Source: Phycisphaeraceae bacterium
Lineage (GTDB): Bacteria > Planctomycetota > Phycisphaerae > Phycisphaerales > Phycisphaeraceae
NCBI GenBank assembly: GCA_029260595.1
Contig: JAJDCY010000006.1
Coordinates: 16,690 to 80,689 of the forward strand
Direction: 5' to 3'
Length of the DNA stretch: 64,000 nucleotides
Part shown: in pieces, positions 41,257-49,553 of the stretch
Layout of the letters: the number at the start of each line of letters is the position of its first letter
Position numbering within the stretch: the stretch's first letter is position 1
Program-made: the position numbers and the translations under genes
Notes under the pieces: generated by a model
What the model was told of the DNA's origin: nothing
The model's input: only the letters and a program-made list of their open reading frames with translations
Database searches by the model: none

Positions 41257-44154
41257 TCAGACCACGGTCTCACCGGGCTTGGCGCCCTTAAGCACGTCAC
41301 CGGCACCGGAGTAGAACAGGTCGGTCCCCGATGCGCCCTTGAGTGTGTCTCGGTCGCCGTCATCGACCGCGGTGATCGACCCGATCAACGCCGCGACGCG
41401 TGCGGCGTAGTCGCCGGGGCCGTTCCACTGGAGCGCCGCGTCCAGGAGCGCGTCGTCATCAGCGTCGGACAATGTCGTCCCGCCGATTAACACATCGCTG
41501 CTCTTGCCGCCGACCAGGTCGTCCTCGCCGGCGCCACCGATCAGCAGGTTCCCGCCTTTCTGTCCGACAAGTTTGTCGTCACCTTCGTCGCCGAGTAGCA
41601 CCGTCGGCCCGCCGCCGCCGTGAAGGTGGTCGTTGCCAGCACCGCCGTGTACGACGGTCGGCACGGCGAACTTGCCGGCGATGGTCAGGTGGTCGTCGCC
41701 GTTGCACAGGTAGGAGATCACGCGGTCGACCATCGACAGGTCATACTCGCGGAACGGTTCGGGGATGAACGAAGCGTGGACCTTGACGGCGTTCTTGCCT
41801 TTCTGGTTCACGCTTACGTGGTCGTCTTCGGCCGAGCCGATGATGTAGAGCACGCCGTTGTTCAGCCCGACGCCGGTCACGACGGCTGTGGTCTGTGCCA
41901 CGTCGTCGCCGGTGTCGTCGTCGGTCAGCGTGACGGTGATGGTGTAGATCCCGCCGGCTGCATATGCGTGGCTGCCGGAGATCGAGCCGAAGCCGGCACC
42001 CTGGTTGACTGTCACGGCTTCGAGCGGGCTGCCGTCGCCCCAATCGACCACGGCCTGGTGCGTGTCGAGCACGCCGACATCGGTAAACATCCCCATGATG
42101 TTGACCGGCTCGCCCTCTTCGGCTTTGTCGTCGAAGGTCGCGTCGCTGGCGAACGACCCGATGACCGGGTCGACGTTGTTGACCCGCAGCGTGGGCGAGT
42201 CCTTCGCGTCGGTCCCGCCGTCGTCGTCGTCGATGGTGATCTCGACGGTAAACAGGTCGAAGGGTGTGCCCGTCATCGGGTGGTCGTCCGGGAAGGACCG
42301 CGAGGTGCTGAACGCGCCGGTGTTCTGATCGATCGACAGCGCCGTCGCGACGCCGTCGCTCCACACGGCGGTCCCGGTGAAGCTCTCGGTGGAGACGCCC
42401 AGCGCGGGGTCACTGAACGACCCGCTGACCGTTACCGATTGGGCCTCGTTGATTGTTGCGGCGCTGAGGCTGATCAGCCCGATCGTCGGGTCGACATTCG
42501 CGACCGTGACCGAGGTCTGGGCGACCCCGACGCCGTCGTCGTTGTCCTCGACCGTCACATCGATGTCGTAGTTATCGCTGCTGGTGCCGGTCGGGTTGTC
42601 GTCGTCGTAGGTGTGCATGACATCGAACTCACGCACACCGGCGGGCAACACGACGACCGTGTCCATCGACCCGTCTCCCCAACTGATCGTGACGGTGTGG
42701 TTGTCGAGGGTGTCGATGTTGGCGAACTGCCCGCTGAGGGTGACGGTGTCGCCCTCGTCGATGGTCGCGTCGTCCAGCGTGAGCGAGGTGAGATCGATCG
42801 CGATGCCGTTGGCGTCGATGTTCTCGAATTCGGAGTAGTCGATGTCCGCGCCGCCGGCGTAGGTCACGTTGCCGGCGCCGGCCGCGCCGGGCGTCCACGT
42901 CCCGGTGAGCCCGCCGCTCTGCAGGGTGAGCAGGTCGGCCTCGCCGCCGGCGTTGGCAAACCCGACTCCGCCGCGGATGCGCATGTTGGTCGGGATCAGC
43001 CCGTCGACGACGACCTGGTCGCTGTTGATGCTCGCGTCGACGAGGATCTCGCCCTCGGTATCGGTCCCGAAGACGATCGAGTACGACTCGCCGGCGTCGA
43101 TCGCCGTGGTGCGCCCCGCATTGCTGAACGGGTTTACCACGACGTCGACGTTGCCCGCGTTGAGCGTGAGTGTGATCTGGTCGTGCGCGCCGGTCCCCGT
43201 CGCGTACCCGAGGTCGGGCACGGTGTCGTTGTCGGTGTCGCGCAGACCGATGTTCGGATCGTTCGCGGCCTGCTGGTGGTGGTTCGAGCTGCCGAGCGAG
43301 TTGAGCAGCGTGTAGCGGGTGACGATGAAGGGGTTGGACCGGGTGTTGGAGCCGCGTCGGATCACGTCGCCGCCGGCCATCAGCCGCTGATTCGCGCCGG
43401 CCTGGGGGTTGGTGCCGGTCTCGTCCGGCGTGTGCCGATAGCCGTAGGTGTGGAACGCCTCGTGCGCCGCTGTGTACGCGATCCGCTGGGCCAGCGCGGT
43501 GTTGAACGCGGCCGTCCCCGGCGTCCCGGGCATCTGGCTGAGCACGCGGTCGGTGAATGTCAGCGAGGCTTCGTCGATGGTGTTGGCCTGGTTGAGCAGG
43601 TCTGTCACGGAGGCTCGCCCGAACAGGCCTGTCTGCTCGCCGACCGAGTTGGTGCCCATCATGAAGCCGTCCGACGTCACCGTCGCGATAAACACATAGG
43701 CGTCCGCATCGGCTGAGCCGGCGACCGAAGCGAGGGCGTCGGCGAAACTCGTCGCCGACGCGACGACGATGTTGATGTCGTAGGGCTCGAGGCTGCGCTG
43801 CAGCGACGGGAGGACCGCGTTGGTCATGGCGGTGATGTCGGCATTATCTGTATCGCCGTCGAGGTCAAAATCGATGCTAAGCGGTGTGAAGACTAACGAC
43901 GCATTGTTCGCGACCGTGTCGGTCATGTTCGTCCCGGTATTCGCGCCAAAGACATCCCGGAATCCGACGGCCGTTGTTGCCAGCGTGTTGCCCATGCCGA
44001 TCCCCGCGCCGAAGTCGACGAACAGCGTCGTTGAAAGCATGACTCGATCTTCAAGTGGTTCGAAACCGTCAAAGCACACCACCCCGCGCCCCGAGTCCGC
44101 CCCGTCTCGACCCCGCAACGCACCCGACAGCTTCATCATCATCCTGCTGAACAT
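41257..44154 (-). CDS. LEPR-XLL secreted metzincin-like protein with PKD-like and RTX-like repeats
   Basis: This is a surface or secreted protein of 965 residues. The N-terminus carries FEPLEDRVMLSTTLF, the LEPR-XLL-type signal used by planctomycetes in place of a classical signal peptide. A zinc-peptidase-like motif HEAFHTYGYRH near residue 230 matches HExxHxxGxxH of metzincins. From about 460 to 780 come three or four immunoglobulin/PKD-like repeats built around 'VTISWGDGS', 'TAVWSDGV' and 'AVVDWGDGSPLE', each with 'HTYDDD' or 'HAYAAG'. The C-terminus holds RTX-type Gly-Asp repeats ('HGGAGNDHLHGGGG', 'LGDEGDDKL', 'IGGAGEDDLVGG'). The start is ATG at 44154 with GGGAG eight bases upstream. 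No PEP-CTERM tail is present, so anchoring or export differs from neighbours. Confidence 0.85.
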   Translation of the reverse strand: MFSRMMMKLSGALRGRDGADSGRGVVCFDGFEPLEDRVMLSTTLFVDFGAGIGMGNTLATTAVGFRDVFGANTGTNMTDTVANNASLVFTPLSIDFDLDGDTDNADITAMTNAVLPSLQRSLEPYDINIVVASATSFADALASVAGSADADAYVFIATVTSDGFMMGTNSVGEQTGLFGRASVTDLLNQANTIDEASLTFTDRVLSQMPGTPGTAAFNTALAQRIAYTAAHEAFHTYGYRHTPDETGTNPQAGANQRLMAGGDVIRRGSNTRSNPFIVTRYTLLNSLGSSNHHQQAANDPNIGLRDTDNDTVPDLGYATGTGAHDQITLTLNAGNVDVVVNPFSNAGRTTAIDAGESYSIVFGTDTEGEILVDASINSDQVVVDGLIPTNMRIRGGVGFANAGGEADLLTLQSGGLTGTWTPGAAGAGNVTYAGGADIDYSEFENIDANGIAIDLTSLTLDDATIDEGDTVTLSGQFANIDTLDNHTVTISWGDGSMDTVVVLPAGVREFDVMHTYDDDNPTGTSSDNYDIDVTVEDNDDGVGVAQTSVTVANVDPTIGLISLSAATINEAQSVTVSGSFSDPALGVSTESFTGTAVWSDGVATALSIDQNTGAFSTSRSFPDDHPMTGTPFDLFTVEITIDDDDGGTDAKDSPTLRVNNVDPVIGSFASDATFDDKAEEGEPVNIMGMFTDVGVLDTHQAVVDWGDGSPLEAVTVNQGAGFGSISGSHAYAAGGIYTITVTLTDDDTGDDVAQTTAVVTGVGLNNGVLYIIGSAEDDHVSVNQKGKNAVKVHASFIPEPFREYDLSMVDRVISYLCNGDDHLTIAGKFAVPTVVHGGAGNDHLHGGGGPTVLLGDEGDDKLVGQKGGNLLIGGAGEDDLVGGKSSDVLIGGTTLSDADDDALLDAALQWNGPGDYAARVAALIGSITAVDDGDRDTLKGASGTDLFYSGAGDVLKGAKPGETVV

Positions 44155-44466
44155 GCTTTGATCTCCCATGTAAGTACCCACCTATAACGCGGGCAGGCAC
44201 CAACGGCGGCGCGCGCCCGGAGAAACAACCATTTCCAAACAACGAATAGGCCCAGGACGGGCCCTCGAGCCTTGATATTATCAGGCCGCTGACTGTGACA
44301 AAGGACTTTTGTCTCGATTTCTCGAATATTCTCTGTTGCACCTGCTTAGCGCAGGGGGAATTACCTAATTTCGAGCCCGGACGTGTGTAATAGACACCAA
44401 CTTGGTGAGTTCGCCCGCCTGACCGCGCTCCCCAGGTTGGGGTACCTAACGCCAACCGCCGCGCCT
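44155..44466. other. upstream region of the LEPR-XLL protein gene
   Basis: No gene is supported. The segment is AT-richer than its flanks. On the minus strand TTGTCA (44301 to 44296) and TAATAT (44280 to 44275) resemble a promoter, but the 15-base spacing is short. Confidence 0.45.
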
Positions 44467-45594
44467 CTACCCGTCCCGGGCGTGTCGCGGTAGGCCGCGC
44501 CTCAACGTCGCTAACCAGTTCCCGTGCATCACCGCGGCGACGTCGTTGTCTGAAAATCCTCGGCTACTAAGGAGTGACGCCAGTTCGCCTAGGTCCGCGA
44601 TGGTCTCGATCCCCTGGGGGCAGCGGTCGGCGCCGAAGCCGCCGTCCATGTCACTGCCGATCGCGGCGTGGTGGGCGTCGCCGGCGAGTTGGCAGATGTG
44701 GTCGAGGTGATCGGCGACGGCTGAGAGTGGGACCGGCGACACAGCGTCGGTGGGGCCGGACCAAGCGGGGTCGAGCATCGATGCCTCGAGCGCGACACCG
44801 ATCACGCCGTCGCGCTCGACCAGGAGTTTGATCTGCTCGTCGCTGAACTGCCGCGGACCCGGCACAAGCGATCGGCTGTTTGTGTGGCTGGCGAACACGA
44901 CACCCTCAAACAAATCCATCGCATCAAAAAAACTCGCGTCGCTCGTATGCGACATGTCCAACATCACGCCGAGGGAGTCCAACTCTTTAAGCAGCGCTCG
45001 GCCGGCGTGGGTTACACCGATCCGCTCGCCGGGGCCGCCGCGCGGCGGAGTCCCGAACGCATACGCACTCGGCCCGTAATGCGCCAGACTGAGCGCCCGC
45101 AGCCCGAGCCCGTGCCAGTACCCGGCCTGTTGCGGATCGACCACCGAGTCGGCACCCTCCATCGCCAGGACCAACCCGATTGGAGGCGTCTGATCGGCGC
45201 CGGCCACGGGTTCCGCCCACTCGGCCCAGTGCGCATCGAGCCCGGCCACATCTTCGATCACCCGCACATGCCCCTGTCGCTCGAGCAATCGGTAGTACGC
45301 CAACTGCCCCTCGGCCACCGCACAGGCGATCGACTGACTCGCGTAATCGATGTCCGTGCGCTCCGGTGCCGCGACGCGCGCCTCGCTCGGGCGCGCACGC
45401 GCTAACAACGTCGCGAAGCACAACGCGACTCCGCCGCGTCGCATCTCCGGCAAGCTCACCGTCGCACGCCCGGACCCGTTCTCATACAGCCCGGCCTCGC
45501 GCAGCCGTAGCTGGGCGACCGGCACGGTCTGGTCGCGGTCGTAACTTAGCGCGTTCCACGCCAGGTCCAGATGCCCGTCGATGATCAGAGGCAT
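44467..45594 (-). CDS. membrane dipeptidase (peptidase family M19)
   Basis: This is a zinc-dependent dipeptidase of the renal-dipeptidase type, 375 residues. The metal-binding HxD is in 'LIIDGHLDLAWNAL' at the N-terminus. 'LAMEGADSV' supplies the bridging Glu, followed by 'LSLAHYGPSAYAFGTPP'. 'GVMLDMSHTSDASFFDAMD' and 'VFASHTNSRSLVPGPRQFSDEQIK' carry the later His ligands, and 'AAIGSDMDGGFGAD' the final Asp. The active site looks complete. There is no signal peptide, so it is probably cytoplasmic. The start ATG at 45594 is directly before the first motif. It is cotranscribed after miaB (33 bases from the miaB stop). Confidence 0.93.
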   Translation of the reverse strand: MPLIIDGHLDLAWNALSYDRDQTVPVAQLRLREAGLYENGSGRATVSLPEMRRGGVALCFATLLARARPSEARVAAPERTDIDYASQSIACAVAEGQLAYYRLLERQGHVRVIEDVAGLDAHWAEWAEPVAGADQTPPIGLVLAMEGADSVVDPQQAGYWHGLGLRALSLAHYGPSAYAFGTPPRGGPGERIGVTHAGRALLKELDSLGVMLDMSHTSDASFFDAMDLFEGVVFASHTNSRSLVPGPRQFSDEQIKLLVERDGVIGVALEASMLDPAWSGPTDAVSPVPLSAVADHLDHICQLAGDAHHAAIGSDMDGGFGADRCPQGIETIADLGELASLLSSRGFSDNDVAAVMHGNWLATLRRGLPRHARDG

Positions 45595-45627
45595 GAGACA
45601 GATACCCACCAGACCCGGCTCACGGCG

Positions 45628-47250
45628 TTACACCGATACCGGGGATCCCGCTCCGACCAGCTCACCAAAAAGCGACAACGCCGCCGACCGCTGTACGCGC
45701 ACCTCGACGATCGATCCGACCAGCGCGGGGTCGCCGTCGAAGATCACGATTAAATCGCCGTCCGTCCGCCCGGCGAGTTGGGTCACGGGTGATTCCCACC
45801 CCAACGACACCGGCGCTTCGCCCACAATCCCCCGCGCCTTCGCCGCCTTGGCGCTGACCGACTCCACAAACGCGCGCACCGTTGTTCCGACATACTCCGC
45901 ATGCACAGCCGTGCTGATCTCGCTCTGAAGCGCCAGCAAATCCTGGTTGCGCTCGCGCTTGACCGCGTCCGGCACATCGTCGGGCAGCCGCTCGATCGCC
46001 GACGTGCCCGGGCGCGGCGAGTACTTGAAGACGAAACAATTCTTGTACCGGGCACGCTGCAACAACCGCCGCGTGGCAGCGTGATCCTCATCGGTCTCGG
46101 TCGGGAACCCACAGATCAGATCGCCGGCGATCTCGACGCCGGCGAGGCGGTCGCGCGCGCGGTCGATCAGGTCCAGGTACTCGCCGGCTGTGTAGCCCCG
46201 GTTCATCAGCCGCAGCATGCGGTCGCTGCCCGACTGCGCGGGCAGGTGCAGATACCGGCAGATGCGTGGGTGGTTGGCCATGACCTCCAGGATGTCGTCG
46301 CCGAAGTCGCGCGGGAAGCTCGTTACAAACCGTAGCCGTTTCAGGCCAGGCACCTCCTCATGCACGCGGGCGAGCAGATCCGCGAAAGTCGTCACCCGCC
46401 GCCCCACCGAGCGATCACCGCCAACACCGCTCGCCGACCGCATGATCTCGCCGACTTGCGGCTGCATCACGCCGCCGACCGACACGGCCGCACCGTGGTC
46501 GTAGCGGTAATGATTCACCGTCTGCCCGAGCAGCGTGATCTCGATCACTCCGGCATCGACCAGCCGCCGGCATTCTTCAACAATATGGTCGGGCGGGCGG
46601 TGCACCTCGGCGCCGCGCGTTCGCGGGACGACGCAGTAGCTGCAGAACTTGTTGCACCCGCGCGTGATCCGCACGTACGCCGTGCCGCTGACCTGGTCCG
46701 GGCTGAAGCTGCGCGACAGGTCGAGCATCTCCAGCCGATCCTCGACCGCGGCCAACGTCGACGAGCGCCGCGCGGTGTCCCCCTGCAATGCCACACGCCC
46801 GGCGAGATCCCGACGCCCGACGCGCCGCGTCTTGAGCGCGTTGTCGATCAGCATGGGCACCTTATCCAGGTCGCTGGGCCCGCAGAGTAAGTCCACCTGC
46901 GGGTAGCGCCGCAGCAGCCCCGCCCCGTCGCGCTCAGCCATACACCCAAGCACGCCAAGTACCAACTCGGGTTGCTCTCGCTTGCGTTTGGCCATCTCGC
47001 CGATGCGGCTGTACACCTTGTTCTCCGCGTGCTCGCGGACCGAGCAGGTGTTGTAGAGCACGACGTCCGCGGCATCGGCCTCGTCGGTCACCGCGTACCC
47101 CATCGCCCGAAGCTGCCCCTCGACCAATTGTGAGTCCAGGACATTCATCTGGCACCCGAACGTCTCCATGTACACCCGGCACAGCCGCGCCGGCGGCTGC
47201 GCAGTCTCCCCGTCACCCTGCCCGTACTGTGCCAGTGGTAACTCACTCAT
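45628..47250 (-). CDS. miaB: tRNA-2-methylthio-N6-dimethylallyladenosine synthase
   Basis: MiaB is a radical-SAM methylthiotransferase that modifies A37 of tRNAs reading U-starting codons. The 540-residue protein has the N-terminal domain with 'ETFGCQMNVLDSQLVEGQLRAMGY' and 'NTCSVREHAENK' (Cys ligands of the auxiliary cluster, with a third in 'GVLGCMAERDG'). The radical-SAM motif CxxxCxxC is 'RGCNKFCSYCVVPRTRG'. The family block 'PRICRYLHLPAQSGSDRMLRLMNRGYT' and a TRAM domain complete it. It is longer than usual because of an insertion of about 40 residues after 'LLGQTVNHYRYDHG' with Gly/Ser/Val-rich sequence. GGAG is seven bases before the ATG at 47250, so the TTG at 47262 is rejected. Confidence 0.95.
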   Translation of the reverse strand: MSELPLAQYGQGDGETAQPPARLCRVYMETFGCQMNVLDSQLVEGQLRAMGYAVTDEADAADVVLYNTCSVREHAENKVYSRIGEMAKRKREQPELVLGVLGCMAERDGAGLLRRYPQVDLLCGPSDLDKVPMLIDNALKTRRVGRRDLAGRVALQGDTARRSSTLAAVEDRLEMLDLSRSFSPDQVSGTAYVRITRGCNKFCSYCVVPRTRGAEVHRPPDHIVEECRRLVDAGVIEITLLGQTVNHYRYDHGAAVSVGGVMQPQVGEIMRSASGVGGDRSVGRRVTTFADLLARVHEEVPGLKRLRFVTSFPRDFGDDILEVMANHPRICRYLHLPAQSGSDRMLRLMNRGYTAGEYLDLIDRARDRLAGVEIAGDLICGFPTETDEDHAATRRLLQRARYKNCFVFKYSPRPGTSAIERLPDDVPDAVKRERNQDLLALQSEISTAVHAEYVGTTVRAFVESVSAKAAKARGIVGEAPVSLGWESPVTQLAGRTDGDLIVIFDGDPALVGSIVEVRVQRSAALSLFGELVGAGSPVSV

Positions 47251-47377
47251 CGAACACTCCAAAGCGCTTCATCCTACCACCAACCCGCGTGCGCCCCCGA
47301 ACCCACCGATTGGCCGTCCGGCCACCCCCCGCCACCGATTCACGGCCGACCCTCTGCCTTGACGATATCCAATAACG

Positions 47378-48016
47378 ATGCGATTTAGCCCAACCATCGC
47401 CCGTATCCCCGCGGCGCTGACCGGTGCGCTCGCCGGGTGGACGCTGCTGGTCGGCGGGATGCTGCTGCTCGCGGCGGTGATCCTTACGCCCGCATGGCTG
47501 GAGTGCAACGAGCTGCGCTGGCAGCAGCACACGCTCCGGCTCCAGGCACTGAGCCTCGCAGAGCAGGCCCAGGCGTATCGTCAATTTCACCACGCCGTGA
47601 CGACCGGCGACCCGGTTGTGATCGAGAGACTGGCCTACACCGAGCTCGGGCTCAAGCCCGCCGGCACGACGCCGCTGCTGACTCATGCCGGTGCGAATGC
47701 GCTTTGGAGCAACTCAACCAACGCTGATCGTGCACGAGCCGTTGATCCCACCGCGCTACCAGACCTGAATATGCCCGAGCGCTCGGCCGGAATCGCTGGG
47801 CTGCCCGCGTCGAGCATCGCCGCCTGGCTGCACCGCCCGGTTCCGCGCGTCGGTATCGAGGTTGCCGCGTACCAGCCGGTTCGGTCCTGGCTGACGCGCA
47901 TCACCACCAGCGGGACCCGCCCCGCCATCATCACGGCCGCTCTTGCCTGCCTCATCGCCGGTATGTTCCTCCCAACCAATCCAAGCCGCCGCCTCGCACC
48001 CCTACCCCGCCGATAG
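47378..48016 (+). CDS. unknown membrane protein with two membrane segments
   Basis: This 212-residue protein has an N-terminal membrane helix (about 12-38, 'ALTGALAGWTLLVGGMLLLAAVILTPAW') and a C-terminal one (about 178-198, 'PAIITAALACLIAGMFL'). Between them a periplasmic region begins with a heptad-like helical stretch ('LECNELRWQQHTLRLQALSLAEQAQAYRQFHHAV'). The layout of helix, coiled coil and second helix superficially recalls divisome FtsL/DivIC-like proteins, but no specific motif confirms this. It is divergent from miaB. Confidence 0.65.
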   Translation: MRFSPTIARIPAALTGALAGWTLLVGGMLLLAAVILTPAWLECNELRWQQHTLRLQALSLAEQAQAYRQFHHAVTTGDPVVIERLAYTELGLKPAGTTPLLTHAGANALWSNSTNADRARAVDPTALPDLNMPERSAGIAGLPASSIAAWLHRPVPRVGIEVAAYQPVRSWLTRITTSGTRPAIITAALACLIAGMFLPTNPSRRLAPLPRR

Positions 48017-48075
48017 GGCTATCACCCGCCCACTCGTCACCCGATAACATATATAGTGCGCTCCTGCCCAGGATC

Positions 48076-48105
48076 TTGGAATCTCGCAGATGGGCGAGCT
48101 AGAAT
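48076..48105 (+). promoter_or_regulatory. promoter implying a leaderless transcript
   Basis: TTGGAA (48076-48081), an 18-base spacer and TAGAAT (48100-48105). The expected start near 48112 coincides with the GTG-ATG start codons of the following gene. Confidence 0.55.
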
Positions 48106-48114
48106 GGTGATGTG

Positions 48115-48552
48115 ATGAGGCGATCCGCCGCCCCCCTGGTACCGTTGCTCGCGATCCTGCCCCTGCTGGCCCAGCCGGCCAGCGCGCGGGTAGTCGTTCG
48201 TTGCGTCGAACAGTCGCCGGGATCGGCGTGTGCCGAGCAACCGAAATCTTGCTGCCCGGGCGCGCAGCCACCGGTATGCGTGGGATCCGCCGGCGGGGTT
48301 GACTGCGTCGTCTCGCTTCTGCCCGCGCCGACCTATCTAACCGCCTCAACAACATCGACGACGGGCACGGCGCGAGGATTCGCAGCCGTCACCCACACCG
48401 GGGCACTCACGTCACACGGCCGGACCGGCATCACGGGTGCCGCTGTTTCGACCCTTGCCCGTTCACACAGATCGCCAGGCGGCACCGGTCCGCGCGCACC
48501 GCCGGTTGGCTACACGCCGATCGTGTACTGTGCTCAGACCCTGACAAATTGA
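48115..48552 (+). CDS. small exported Cys-containing protein of unknown function
   Basis: This is a 145-residue protein with a clear signal peptide (MRRSAAPLVPLLAILPLLAQPASA). The mature part begins with eight Cys within about 60 residues ('RCVEQSPGSACAEQPKSCCPGAQPPVCVG', then 'DCVV'), suggesting metal binding or disulfides. The rest is Ser/Thr/Gly-rich. The second half is low-complexity and could be partly unstructured. It is followed 40 bases later by a Cys-rich peptide gene and then a rhodanese-like lipoprotein gene on the other strand. A metal-handling role is inferred only. The promoter position suggests a leaderless transcript starting at this ATG or the GTG just before it. Confidence 0.55.
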   Translation: MRRSAAPLVPLLAILPLLAQPASARVVVRCVEQSPGSACAEQPKSCCPGAQPPVCVGSAGGVDCVVSLLPAPTYLTASTTSTTGTARGFAAVTHTGALTSHGRTGITGAAVSTLARSHRSPGGTGPRAPPVGYTPIVYCAQTLTN

Positions 48553-48592
48553 TACATGCGCAGCCGGAGACGCTGCGAGAAGAGGTTTAACC

Positions 48593-48787
48593 ATGAAAGT
48601 ATTGATGTTATCGGTAGCCGTAATCGCGGCAATGGCGTTCGCATCCGGGCCGTTGTTCGCGGCCAATGAGAAACCGTGTTGCGCAGAGACCTGTTGCGAG
48701 AACTGCCCGCAGTGTTGCGACAAATGCTGCGAAACGGACTGCTGCAAGGACACCTGCTGCGACGGGTGCCCGGCCTGCTGCGAATAA
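48593..48787 (+). CDS. exported Cys-rich peptide, metallothionein-like
   Basis: This 64-residue protein has a 23-residue signal peptide (MKVLMLSVAVIAAMAFASGP and LFA). The mature 41 residues contain 16 Cys, mostly as CC pairs: CC-x3-CC-x2-C-x2-CC-x2-CC-x3-CC-x3-CC-x2-C-x2-CC. This density exceeds typical zinc-finger proteins and points to metal binding in the periplasm or outside the cell, or to a cross-linked structural peptide. I do not recognise a named family. GAAGAGG lies nine bases before the ATG. A strong terminator follows at 48811-48840. The surrounding genes also encode small exported or Cys-containing proteins. Confidence 0.8.
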   Translation: MKVLMLSVAVIAAMAFASGPLFAANEKPCCAETCCENCPQCCDKCCETDCCKDTCCDGCPACCE

Positions 48788-48810
48788 CCCGTTGCGAGAA
48801 AACCCCAACA

Positions 48811-48840
48811 CCCCGCCGCACAACGCGGCGGGGTTTTTTT
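48811..48840 (+). terminator. terminator of the Cys-rich peptide gene
   Basis: CCCCGCCGC and GCGGCGGGG form a 9-bp stem with a 5-base loop, followed by seven T. Confidence 0.9.
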
Positions 48841-48935
48841 ATTAAAAGGATGGATGAAATAGGAACGCCCGTCGGATCGTAAAGCCACACGCCGAACTCC
48901 CAGCCCTCCGCACGGGACAGCTCGCCACTGGCGAG

Positions 48936-49412
48936 TCACCCACCTTCACCCGGCAACGCGATCTTGCCGCCGTGTTCCCGCCACGCCTGCATCCCGCCGC
49001 TGAATGAAAGCACGTTCTCGTATCCCAAAGAGATCAACCGCTTGACAGCCGCGGGGCCCAGGCTGTCTTCCCAGTTTTCGGCGTAGACGACGATCGGGTC
49101 CGCAGGGATCAGCCTCGCATCTGCGGCGTGCAGGTTCGGCAGCGTGATGTTGATCGAATTGGGGATGCACCCGGCGGTGTGCTTTGTCGGCGATCGTACA
49201 TCGACCAACACAATGCCCGCCACGCCGCCGGCTTTGCTTTTCCTCGTCGGCTCGGCGAGCAACGCCTTTAGCCGGTCAACATCCACGCGCTCGATCACTG
49301 CGTCGCTGGTCCGCTGATCGGACTGACAACCGGGCACCACGCCAAGCGCTAACCACACGACCGCGCACAAACCGAACCCGACACGCCCGCCCTGTGGGAT
49401 TAGTAACTTCAT
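48936..49412 (-). CDS. rhodanese-domain lipoprotein without the catalytic Cys
   Basis: This 158-residue protein has a lipoprotein signal ('VVWLALGVVPGCQSD', lipobox Cys near residue 29). The rhodanese fold follows: 'VDVDRLKALL', 'GIVLVDVRSPTKHTAGCIPNSINI' and 'SLGYENVLSFSGGMQAWREHGG' match the family. The active-site loop, normally CxxGxRS, reads 'VYAENWEDS' here, so the sulfur-carrying Cys is missing and thiosulfate transfer is unlikely. It may bind another ligand or protein. The ATG at 49412 is chosen because the signal peptide starts there. Confidence 0.8.
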   Translation of the reverse strand: MKLLIPQGGRVGFGLCAVVWLALGVVPGCQSDQRTSDAVIERVDVDRLKALLAEPTRKSKAGGVAGIVLVDVRSPTKHTAGCIPNSINITLPNLHAADARLIPADPIVVYAENWEDSLGPAAVKRLISLGYENVLSFSGGMQAWREHGGKIALPGEGG

Positions 49413-49553
49413 CACCCGTTGATACCCGACCCCGGCGCCCCAATCAAATGAATACGGCGTACCACGCACGACAGGCGCACACAGCGCGCAACGCAAAATA
49501 CGGGGCGTCGACAACTTGCCGGCTCGTCGCTGTTCACACCGCTCGGATGCTGA

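Noticed and set aside
41620..43716. 698-codon plus-strand open frame over the LEPR-XLL gene
   Set aside because: Composition (Val/Arg/Asp-rich, no domain) and position show it is the antisense of the repeat protein, which has conserved motifs on the minus strand.
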